Shown here one piece after another: positions 53,840-64,000 of a DNA stretch of 64,000 nt. Both the position numbers and the translations under genes were made by a program. Numbering within the stretch: the stretch's first letter is position 1; each line of letters opens with the position of its first letter. This stretch comes from Tiliqua scincoides. Its lineage: Eukaryota > Chordata > Lepidosauria > Squamata > Scincidae. The stretch covers positions 268,843,024 to 268,907,023 of the forward strand of contig NC_089822.1 of the NCBI RefSeq assembly GCF_035046505.1, written 5' to 3'. The notes under the pieces are model-generated. The model was given only the letters and a program-made list of their open reading frames with translations. It searched no databases and was not told where the DNA came from.

Positions 53840-55200
53840 GCTCAGGGGGTCCAACAAAAGGGTGAAGCAGACCTGGACGGAATGTCTCCAGCCCCCGTTA
53901 TAAAGGGGCTCTCAGGAAACAGACTGGCACATTCTCTCTTCTGTCACTTGCAGCTCAGCCTTTCTATGCAAGAACCAAACCCTCTGCCTTACGACATGCC
54001 TTCTGGCCCTCAGCTGGAGTAGTAGGGGGTGCCAACGCTACCAGGAGCAGGAAGGGTCAAATCCAGGCAAGTTGGTCAGCAGCTGCTGCCTTTGGCCCCA
54101 GGGCAGCCACAGGAGCTCCCCTGCCTGTCTCTGTCCCTGCAAGCTGAAGCATCCTTGCTGAAGGAAGGACTCAGCCTGCTTCCCAGAAGACTCTCAGCAG
54201 TAAGAACCTCGTTGCACCCAGAAGCTGGGGCAGGGGCTGCAACATGCTCCAGCCAGGGAATGCAACCGATTTATTTATTCAGAAAAAACATGGATTGTTG
54301 CTCTGAGCCTCCTCCACTGCATGTTTTAATTCCCCACTCCTGCATGTTATTGACCTATGCGAACACACCTGCTCTGACCATTTATGTATTTCAATATATT
54401 GATAAATACCCCATTTCTGAATACAAAACATTCAAAGCCATCAAACTGCCACCTATCAAGTTCAAGGTGAACCTTATCCAAATCCTTCAGACAATCATAT
54501 TAAAACATTATTCCTGTTACAATATCCTTGTCAATATCAATCACTGTCAAGAATTCAATCCCAAAAGCAGAAGATGCAGTGTAGGCCCTGGGATACTGCC
54601 CCCACATCGCCCCCTGCAGGCACACTGGGTGTTGCCACTGCTATTCAGGGTTCAAAAGGTGGGCCCCTAAAGGGACAGTGACACAGCAGCCCCAGGCACT
54701 TTCATGCTAGCCAGTGGGATAGGATTGGCTCTCTGACATCTCAAGATTTGGAGGGACTCCACCTCAAGGGAAAGGTCTCTTGGCCCGCAGAAGATTCACT
54801 GACGGCCCATCTATGCAGACCCCTGATGCAAGTTGCATTAGGGGCTGACTGCAAGGACTCTGGGGGGGCAGGGTGCCTTTCACACCAAGCCTGCTGCCAC
54901 TCTGACAGAGAGAAAACTGCCTCCCCAGGGTTCATGATTAAGAAAAAATTGAGAAAGTGTGCACTCCACCTTGAATAAATTGTTAAAAACATCAACTAAA
55001 GAGGCAAGACAGCAGCAGCCGCTTTCAAATTTAAAAAGTTAGGCTGGATGAATGCTCAGAAAAAACAAGTGGTACAGCACACTCTCTTTTTTTAAAGGGA
55101 TTATTTTGGCTACATTCTGGTAATTTTGAACCCTTTGGCTAGGCTGATACAGTTAACAGGAATGTATATTAATCTCAAAGAGAGCTAGAAACTTTGTTAG
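53840..55200. other. Gap between ZNF-4 and ZNF-5, nothing recognised
   Basis: No gene, RNA or repeat was recognised. AT-rich in its later half. Confidence 0.35.
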
Positions 55201-55205
55201 TCTTA

Positions 55206-55406
55206 GAGCACAACCCTAACCCCTTATGTCAGTGCTTTCCAGCACTGACGTAAGGGCAAAGCAGCTCTGAGGGAAGGGAACAAACATTCCCTTACTTTGA
55301 GGAGGCCTCTGTAAATGACACCCAACTGCAGGCTGCAGTACACGTCCCATTGGCACTGCTATGCCAGTGCTGGAAAGCAATGACAAAAGGGGTTAGGCTT
55401 GTGCCC
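55206..55406. mobile_element. Foldback MITE, GGGC-CAATCC family, with TTA target duplication
   Basis: GAGCACAACCCTAACC and GGTTAGGCTTGTGCCC form the ends. TTA occurs at 55203-55205 and 55407-55409, which fits the 3-bp TWA duplication known for PIF/Harbinger elements. No transposase. Confidence 0.65.
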
Positions 55407-55536
55407 TTAGTAATGTTACGTTAAGCCACTCCGGTTAAATTAACATTTCTTGTTTTAGCTAGGCAGATTCTTTTCGTTTTATGATTACATAAGGACAAAA
55501 CCACCTTCACTATCCGCTGACCTTATTTGTAAGCAA

Positions 55537-56958
<1,422 letters not shown>

Positions 56959-57049
56959 TTAGGTCAAGGAACTAGTCAATACATTGCTACTGTGAATAAC
57001 AAAATAGATATGCTAAAGGAAGATCTCTACCACACATTAAACTGCCTCT

Positions 57050-57123
57050 GGGCACAATCCTACCCTGCGCTGGAACAGGCAAGCCTAGAGGCTTGTTCTG
57101 TATCCAGCGCAGGATAGGGGCCC
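57050..57123. mobile_element. Short foldback MITE, GGGC-CAATCC family
   Basis: GGGCACAATCCTACCCTGCG and the inverted CGCAGGATAGGGGCCC, with a short AGGCAAGCCTAGAGGCTTGT loop. It is 74 bp, almost a pure hairpin. Confidence 0.55.
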
Positions 57124-57147
57124 AAGGCAGCTCAGCCAGAGGAAATA

Positions 57148-57390
57148 ATAATAACAGTATTTATATACCGCTTTTCAACTAAAAGTTCACAAAGCAGTTT
57201 ACAGAGAAAAATCAAATAACTAAATGGCTCCCTGTCCCAAAAGGGCTCACAATCTAAAAAGATGCAAATGAATACCAGCAGACAGCCACTAGAACAGACA
57301 GTGCTGGGGTGAGGTGGGCCAGTTACTCTCCCCCTGCTAAAAAAAGGAGCACCCACTTGAAAAAGTGCCTCTTACCCAGTTAGCAGAGGT
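57148..57390 (-). mobile_element. L2-tailed SINE
   Basis: Same element as at 12881 and 22098, here the cleanest copy. Sense order: CTGCTAACTGGGTAAGAGGC, AGTGGGTGCTCC, CTCACCCCAGCACTGTCTG, TTTTTAGATTGTGAGCCCTT and AAAGCGGTATATAAATACTG. Confidence 0.65.
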
Positions 57391-58116
57391 TCCCCTTACC
57401 TCAGGGTAAGGCACCTTCTCCCCTATGGGTCTCCTCAGACTTGCACCACCTCCTGAGCTGGTGCAAGTCCAAGGAGACCCAAGTGACTTGAAACCATTCA
57501 GAGCTCCTTGGGAATGGGGGTTGGGATCCAGCATAAGTGCTGGATCCCAGCCCTGCCTCTTGCTCTCCACCTGCCCGCCTCCGGGGCACCCCACTGCCTA
57601 CCCTCCCCCCTCCTCCCTGCCCACCCCAGAGGCTTGCATCAGCTCAGCTGGGGCAACACAAGCCTTGGTGCGGAAACCACCACGGAGGCTGGATTCAGCC
57701 TCCATGTGCCGACACAGCTTACTCCAGAGGTGTAAACATGCCTTATAGCACGTTTGCTACCCTCCTGGGACGGTGCAAGGGACTTGTGCCAGCCCAAGTG
57801 AAGAGCAGGATTGTTCCCTCTGTTGGCTAGCACTGAACTCCAGCCAGCATTGTGAGAAGTGTCTGCTTTAGACAATGGGGCCTGCATTTAGCTTCCCCTG
57901 TGAAGCTCATTAGTCACCTGGTCCAGGTACTATTTCACAGCCAAATATATCTGAAATGGTTGTCATACAGGTAAAAGGAACCACCACATCCATGTTCTTC
58001 TAACATCCTAGGCAGGAGAGAGGCACAAAAGGGTAAAACGCACAGCTCAGAGACAGAGCATAATTTTTGCATGCACACAGAAACACAGGATGCCACCTTG
58101 GGCGACTGGCCTTTTA

Positions 58117-58316
58117 CACTAGTATTTTCAATCAGTGTGCCGTGGAAAAACTGTCTGTTGCCAGGGGAGGGACAGACAATCCATTACTACAAAGAGTTGC
58201 CCTAGAAAAGAGCCGCAGGACTCAGAAGAGTCTCCTGGAAGCCCAAAGTGACATCACAAGAGGTGAAGGCCATAGAGGTCAGTGTGCCAGGAAAAGAAAA
58301 ATGTTGAAATCACTGG
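58117..58316. mobile_element. Foldback MITE, TAGGGCAAC family, copy 5
   Basis: AGTATTTTCAATCAGTGTGC, AACTGTCTGTTGCCAGGG, AGAGTTGCCCTAGAAAAGAG and GTGACATCACAAGAGGTGAA, ending ATGTTGAAATCACTG. Confidence 0.6.
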
Positions 58317-58589
58317 TCTTACTGACTTGGCACAGAGTGGCAACTGGCATTTTGGGCACACCTCAGCACAGGTAAAGGATGCAGCAGCCCAGAGGAGAGA
58401 GGCTTCCACTCGCTCTAAAGGTGAACAAGGGGGCAGCCCTGACCTCTGGCTTTGACACCATCAAAGGATGGCACTGATGAAGGGCCACAGACTCCTGAAG
58501 TGAAATTCCATAGCACTGTCCCAGCAGAGCTGGCTGACAGGAGAGGATGTTGGGTGCTGAAAAATTGAGAGACAACGGTTGTCGTTTCA

Positions 58590-58835
<246 letters not shown>

Positions 58836-59051
58836 TCAAGCCTTCACAGTGATGACAGAAACAAAACAGCCAGATTCCTTCGGGTCCAGGAAGATGCCTG
58901 GGAGTGAGGGACGTGCGGTGGATGCGGAGGCAGGTGAGGCTATGTGGATGGGTTGTGAGTGTTTGAGTGTCTCGCACATCCCTGCCCAGGTTGGGGGGGG
59001 GGAGAAATCCTGGATGTCACCTGCCCCTCCCTCAGAGATCACTCCCCTTAC

Positions 59052-59119
59052 CTGATCAGGCTGCACTCCAGCATAATGAGGAGAGGAGCCAGCAAGTCCC
59101 GAGAACTTCCTTTCATCAT
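59052..59119 (-). CDS. ZNF-5 spacer exon
   Basis: A 68-bp exon with acceptor TCTCTCACAG (59120 upward) and donor GATCAG then GTAAGG (59051). It is entered in phase 1 and left in phase 0, encoding DDERKFSGLAGSSPHYAGVQ then PDQ. It links the divergent KRAB-like exon to the canonical KRAB exon in frame. The counterpart in ZNF-1 is 9750-9832. No domain is recognised. Confidence 0.72.
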
Positions 59120-59199
59120 CTGTGAGAGACAGAAGGGGGTGGGAGAAACCTGAGGTCACAGGAGGGGCGAGGGTCACGTAGGTCATTCCATCCCACCCC

Positions 59200-59926
59200 T
59201 TCACCAAGCCAGGTGTGCTTGGCTGCCCAAAGCAATTTCAGCAGGAGAGCTGGTTGGCATCTCTTGTCACTGGGGAACTCCAGACATGCAGACATAAGGC
59301 TTTCTGGGATGCGACATTGTTAGGTGCAAACAAAAGACAAGATGCTGAGGCATTATGGAAACCTCAGGGGGAGTTTTGAAAAGTCCAAAATGTGGAATAA
59401 TACACAAAGGGGAGGGGAAATCAGGGATTTCTAGTACAGCAAAAGCTGAACATTATTTACTACTAGATAAGGCAGGACTCTTAAGGTCCCTCAGCTAACA
59501 ATTTCCTGGCACCCTGATGCATTTCTGAAACTGTAACAGAAGGTTTTCTGATCTGGGAATCAAGTTGGTGGAATAAACTATATTCCACAAAATATACAGA
59601 ACAAAGGAACTGTGGAAACTTAAGGCACCTCTAAACTACAAGAGAGGAGGGAAACAGACCACTCCCTCAATACATATTCAGGGAAAGATAAAAGCTGCAG
59701 CTGAGGGACCCTGTAGCCATGCAGCTTGAAACCGAGCTCCTTGCAGGCTGGAGCTCAGCATTCCCAGAAGTTTGGCAATGAGGTACAGCAACACCAGATG
59801 CCACTGCACAGCCACGCACAACAGCAAGGACCTCTTTGGGGAAACACTGAAAAGCTGTCCATGAATTTCCAGGCCATGAGAGAGAGGGCGAAACTGAGAG
59901 TAAGTTAAAACTCACTCCATCCTTAC
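59200..59926 (-). other. ZNF-5 intron, nothing recognised
   Basis: No repeat or exon was recognised. Confidence 0.35.
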
Positions 59927-60053
59927 CCAGTGAAGTGGCTCCCTGGGTGCTCTCCTGCACAATCCACCGGAAAGGGACTCTCAGTCTGGATCCAGACTGA
60001 GTCTTCCTTGCCTCAAGGTAGTCGGGGGCCACATCTGCAAACTGTGCCTGCTC
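59927..60053 (-). CDS. ZNF-5 divergent KRAB-like exon
   Basis: A 127-bp exon, exactly KRAB-A length, with acceptor CTGTTTCAG (60054 upward) and donor TCACTGG then GTAAGG (59926). Phase is 0 to 1. It encodes EQAQFADVAPDYLEARKTQS, GSRLRVPFRWIVQESTQGAT and SL. F-x-D-V-A and the final A-T-S-L-G align with the KRAB landmarks V-T-F-E-E-V-A and L-A-S-L-G. The EEW box is ARK and the M-x-E-N box is IVQE. ZNF-5 thus carries two KRAB-type exons in tandem, one divergent and one canonical. Confidence 0.8.
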
Positions 60054-60250
60054 CTGAAACAGGATTGCACACAGAGAACAGGGAGTGGGATTAGACAAGG
60101 AAGGTGCAGGCTGGTGGAGAGTCTGGGATGGCTCTATCTTTGTAGAGATTCAGAACATGTGCGTGTGTGCTGGATGACCGACAGAGTCTTTGAATCTCCT
60201 TGAACATTTTCTCAGCTCCTTGGAACTGCCAGGGTGGAAGGCTCTCTCAC

Positions 60251-60679
60251 CTGCTCCTCCTGCTTGATGTCCTCCTCCTGGCTCAGGAGGAAGCCTTCCG
60301 CCAGGGCCACTGCCTGAGAACTGGTCTCCACTCCACACTCCCTGACCCAGTTCCCCATCTCTGGGGGGAGGACAGCCAGGAACTGCTCCAGGATCACCAG
60401 GTCCAGGATCTGGTTCTTTGTGTGTTGCTCTGGCTTCAGCCACTGACAGCAAAGGGCATGGAGCTGGTTACAAAGATCTCTGGGTCCCATCGCATCCCAG
60501 TACTGGAATTGTCTGAATCTCTGTGGCTGTACATTTGAGCCAACAGTGTCCTCAACCAGGATCTTCTGCAGGGTCCTTCCCCAGAAATCCCCACTGCTTC
60601 CAGCCCTGATGGCAGCTTCAGGGTCTTTTCTGGCTTCAGGGACAGGTTGGCTCTCCTCAGCCAAGTCTTCCTGCCTCAT
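60251..60679 (-). CDS. ZNF-5 SCAN exon
   Basis: 143 codons from ATG (60679, MRQEDLAEESQPVPEARKDP) to the donor GAGCAG then GTGAGA (60250), phase 0. SCAN at about 51-133: [48 protein letters not shown] and SSQAVALAEGFLL. The exon end KQEEQ is shared with ZNF-4 (KKQEEQQ). An in-frame codon further upstream (60697) is TTG and was not used. Confidence 0.9.
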
Positions 60680-60908
60680 CTTTGACCTGTGTTCCAAAAG
60701 TGGCCTTTAATATGGCTGATGATCACCCTCCCCTCCTGCCAGTTTTGCTCTTCATGCAAACTGTCCAAACTGGGGGAGTCTTCCAAGTCCTGGAAGACAG
60801 GACTTCCAGTTTCAGGAAGATATCACAGTCCTGAAACAGAATGATACGTCATAAGCAAATGGGGCAGATTTCAGCTTGTGACATTTTTCTCTCTGAAAGT
60901 CTAGAAAA

Positions 60909-61110
60909 CATTAATCCAGCAATTTTCAATGTTTTTCTTTTCACAGCACACTGACCTCTATGGTCTTGTCCTCTTGTGATGTCATGTCCAGCTTTCAAAA
61001 ACTCTTCTGGATTCTATGACTCCATTTCTAGGGCAACCGTCTGTTATAAATTGTCTGGCTCTGCTTTTCTTTTCTGAGAAGAAAAAACATTGAAAATAGA
61101 TGGATTAATG
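60909..61110. mobile_element. Foldback MITE, TAGGGCAAC family, with extended inverted flanks
   Basis: CATTAATCCAGCAATTTTCA, ATGTTTTTCTTTTC on the left is the inverse of GAAAAAACATTGAAAATAGA, TGGATTAATG on the right. TTTCTAGGGCAACCGTCTG lies inside. Inverted similarity continues outward to about 60885 and 61135. Confidence 0.6.
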
Positions 61111-61166
61111 TTTCCTGGACTTTTTTCAGGGAGAAAGAAGCCATGAGCTGAACAAGTGTTTCAGCA

Positions 61167-61560
61167 TAAGAACATAAGAACAGCCCCACTGGATCAGGCC
61201 ACAGGCCCATCTACTCCAGCTTCCTGTATCTCACAGCGGCCCACCAAATGCCCCAGGGAGCACACCAGATAACAGACCTGCAAGGCCTCCTGGGAATTGT
61301 AGTTTAAGAACATAAGAACAGCTCCACTGGATCAGGCCAGAGGCCCATCTAGTCCAGCTTCCTGTATCTCACAGCGGCCCACCAAATGCCCCAGGGAGCA
61401 CACCAGATAACAAGAGACCTCATCCTGGTGCCCTCCCTTGCATCTGACGTAGCCCATTTCTAAAATCAGGAGGTTGCGCATACACATCATGGCTTGTACC
61501 CCGTAATGGATTTTTCCTCCAGAAACTTGTCCAGTCCCCTTATAAAGGCGTCCAGGCCTC
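61167..61560 (-). mobile_element. CR1 LINE 3' end with one extra 140-bp unit
   Basis: GATCAGGCC at 61192 and 61330 (138 bp apart), with a TGCAAGGCCTCCTGGGAATT, GTAGTTT linker at 61279-61305. The upstream part of this copy continues into ordinary CR1 coding-end sequence (GGATTTTTCCTCCAGAAACT). This shows the extra unit was appended to the 3' end of a normal CR1. Confidence 0.85.
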
Positions 61561-61569
61561 AACCACTGT

Positions 61570-62095
61570 GCTCCAAAATGGGCCGGCTCTGGGCAAAACA
61601 CTGATGGAAATACAGGTGATGGATAAACAGACACAGGCAGGAGGGGTGGTCAGGAAAGAGTGCACAGGGTCAGAGAGTGAGTGCTGGCTCCTGAGAGTGT
61701 GGGAATCCCTATTTCAAGCATTGTCACTATAAGCCCCACTTCCCTTGCCCCCTTAGAACCCTTTTCCATAGGCATTCTGCAGCCACCTGCTTAGTTCTGA
61801 GCTTGACTGCAGCTATAAAGCCTTGGAAAGAGTTGCAGTGAGTCCCTTTCCTACCATAGCAGCAGAGGGAGTGAGGATCTGTAAGGGAGGCTATGACAGT
61901 TAAACGCTGCAGGTTCAATTTCAGTTTTGCTACATATGCAGCATTCTTTTGTGATGGAACACAAAGGGGACAGAAATAAAGAGGGCTAAACATTTTGCTT
62001 TTACCCTCTCACTCTTGCTGGCTTCAAGAGAAGCTCGTAGCAGGACTTGAACTGATGTGTTTACTCAGCAATAAAGCTGCCTGTTTGATGAGAGT
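61570..62095. other. ZNF-5 upstream intron, nothing recognised
   Basis: No exon or repeat was recognised. Confidence 0.35.
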
Positions 62096-62101
62096 CTACA
62101 T

Positions 62102-62330
62102 CAGTGATTTTCCACCTTTTTCATCTCATGGCACACTGATAAGGTGCTAAAATTGTCAAGGCACACCACCAGTTTTTTTTGTCAATTGACAAGGCACACC
62201 ATGCCACTGGTGGGGGGCTCACACCCCCATTCGCCTGCTGATCCATGACCCTCCCCCAAACTCCCGCGGCACACCTGGAGACCATTCGCGGCACACCAAT
62301 GTGCCATGGCACAGTGGTTGAAAATACGTG
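62102..62330. mobile_element. hAT-like element, element-II family, perfect 8-bp duplication
   Basis: CAGTGATTTTCCACC and GGTTGAAAATACGTG are the ends, with GGCACACTGATAAGG and GGCACACCAATGTGCC inside. The flanks GTCTACAT at 62094-62101 and 62331-62338 are identical. No transposase. Confidence 0.8.
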
Positions 62331-62339
62331 GTCTACATG

Positions 62340-63740
62340 CTCCAGGGAAAGCGTTAAAAATGAGAGAAAAATTGTAGACAGCTACGCTGATTCTCTGGAG
62401 AAAAAATATTCTACAAGCGGAAAGCAAAGTAACACCCTCACTAATCCCCTTATTTGGTTCTTCCTCCCTTCCTATCAACAGTAATTGGTCCTAGCCAAGG
62501 TATCGTCCCTAATTTTGTCCTGTGGCGAGTGTTCATTTTTTAAAAGTTTTTAAAAGTTAAAATGAAGCTTTTCCCTCCAAGTACTGGAATGGATATAAGC
62601 AATAATCAACAAGTTAGCTGATGAAAAAGGGATAAGATAGGATAATGGAGCACCCCACACTTACCCACTGACTTCCAAAAAGATATATTAAAGTTTGGAG
62701 GAACACACTGTGGTTGGTCAGGGGTGAGCACAGGAAAGAGCACTTTGCACAGGCTCAGGGGGACTATTATTCATTTCAGAGCTGAAACCTGGTCTTGAAA
62801 ACAAATTGTAGGGAAAGAATCCTGGGGAGCAACCACCAGCTGCTCAGGGAAAGAGACACTAGACTTCGCTCTCAGAATAAGGGGCCTGCCAGCTTGCATT
62901 CTCTGCCTCTTAAAAAGGATGTTGTGCTGGTGGGAGGGAAGGGAACCACTCCGGCCCCTGCAACAGCCAACAGTGCAGCAGCACAAGGAGTGGGCTTGTT
63001 TTCTCCCTCCATACCAGAAAGCAGTTTGCTCCAGCTGCTCATTGCCTGGGGACTGCTGATTGAGAGGGAAGCACACCCTGACCACTGCCATCAGCCAGAG
63101 GAGTTAAGGACTGTTGGCACATGGTGCTGAGGATATGAGCTACATTTATGGATGTGCCTAACCACAGTCTTCATTGACTCTGGCTCAAATCCTAACCAAC
63201 TTCCCAGCACTGTCACACCTATGCCAAAAGGGCACGCACAGCATCCTAAAGTAAGGGGGGCAGTCCTGGAGGCTGCCTCCATATGCCAGTTTCATATTTT
63301 GGAAAAAGACCTGGTCTCGCCAATCACGGGGTCTTGCAACACTCACTAGTAAGACGCTGTTCCTTTCATTGTGAGATTCAGGCAAGTGCCCCTGGAAATG
63401 CAGCTCCACCCGGAGTCACTGCTTTTCAGACATGATGGATCCTCAGTTTCCACTGAGAAGAAACTGGGCAGATCAAGCAAGCCTGCAGGGGACCCATGGC
63501 TGGCTTCAGGGGGCAGAAGCAGCACTACCTGGGCAGGGACACCAGGACATGTGGGGGGTGGGGAGGTGGAGTCCTTTGAAAAGCCCCACTGCCCTGTGAG
63601 GTCCAGGGTGGTGAGGCAGAGCCTCCCCGCTGGTGGGCTGAGAGTGTTGGTGCTTTTCAAAGGATTCTGGTGGGGAGGCCCTGCCTCCCCTGCCTCCCCA
63701 CCCACATGTCCCTGTTGGACAACGACCCAACAACCCCATC
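62340..63740. other. ZNF-5 first-intron region, nothing certain
   Basis: A GGGC-CAATCC-type half element may lie at about 63182-63265 (CAAATCCTAACCAACTTCCC, AGCACTG). Otherwise nothing was recognised. Confidence 0.35.
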
Positions 63741-63885
63741 CCAGGCAGGCCTACTCAGGAGTAAATCCCCTTGTGTCCAAGGAGGGCCTGCCTGGGGTTA
63801 GGTGGCCTAAGGCTGCCATCCTGCCCACGCTTACCTGGGAGTAAGCCCCATTGACTGTGATGGGACTGACTTCTGAGTAGACACG
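63741..63885. repeat. Interspersed foldback repeat, ACTCAGAAGTA family
   Basis: CCTACTCAGGAGTAAATCCC, TTACCTGGGAGTAAGCCCCA and ACTTCTGAGTAGACACG form alternating arms. Two or three copies are overlapped. Confidence 0.5.
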
Positions 63886-63968
63886 TATGGGATCGGTCTC
63901 TGGGCAGAGCCTTCCCTGCAAGGGGGCGACAGTATGTGACTGCAGCCCCCGTGGGCGGCGGGACTCAC

Positions 63969-64000
63969 CTGGGCGGCCGCTCCGGCCAAACAAAGGCCTC
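63969..64000 (-). other. Putative ZNF-5 first exon, 3' end
   Basis: GC-rich minus-strand sequence GGAGCGGCCGCCCAG then GTGAGTCC (donor at 63968). It resembles the exon-1 donors of ZNF-2 and ZNF-3. The exon and its promoter run past the window edge. Confidence 0.45.

Overview
The window looks like vertebrate nuclear DNA from a sauropsid, most probably a squamate reptile. The reasons are large introns, CR1 and L2 LINE fragments, tRNA-derived SINEs of the squamate type, hAT-like and foldback MITEs, and a tandem cluster of SCAN/KRAB C2H2 zinc-finger genes. I cannot name the species. No bacterial, plasmid or CRISPR content is present.

All recognisable host genes lie on the minus strand as five tandem zinc-finger genes, called ZNF-1 to ZNF-5 here. 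ZNF-1 (about 11.47k to 3.47k) has a GC-rich first exon, one spacer exon, a decayed KRAB exon and an 18-finger exon. ZNF-2 (about 26.33k to 19.28k) and ZNF-3 (about 40.08k to 29.97k) are close paralogues. Each has a CpG-rich first exon, a SCAN exon, a middle exon and a 9-finger exon. ZNF-4 (about 52.89k to 46.10k) has SCAN, a divergent KRAB-like exon and a 4-finger exon. ZNF-5 (beyond 64.0k to 55.54k) has SCAN, a divergent KRAB-like exon, a small spacer exon, a canonical KRAB-A exon and a 12-finger exon. Splice sites and intron phases agree along SCAN (ends phase 0), KRAB-like (0 to 1), spacer (1 to 0), KRAB (0 to 1) and finger exon (enters phase 1). ZNF-1 is the exception: its KRAB exon has lost 7 bp and the frame.

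Four of the five genes share a short GGGTTAA-centred motif at the 5' edge of their GC-rich first exons, 140 to 165 bp upstream of a plausible exon-1 donor. The proteins are expected to act as nuclear DNA-binding regulators. SCAN would mediate dimerisation, KRAB co-repressor recruitment, and the finger arrays sequence recognition.

Between and inside the genes lie many transposable elements. They include CR1 3' ends (some expanded into 140-bp tandem arrays, each unit carrying a match to the ZNF143/THAP11 site), an L2 copy with a 302-codon open frame, and a LINE with an FADD reverse-transcriptase box and a C-terminal zinc-knuckle-like motif. There is also a 5S-rRNA-derived SINE that shares its 3' tail with that LINE, plus nested hAT elements, foldback MITEs and minisatellites. 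The most interesting items are the divergent KRAB-like exons, the shared promoter motif, the site-bearing CR1 arrays and the 5S SINE with its LINE partner.
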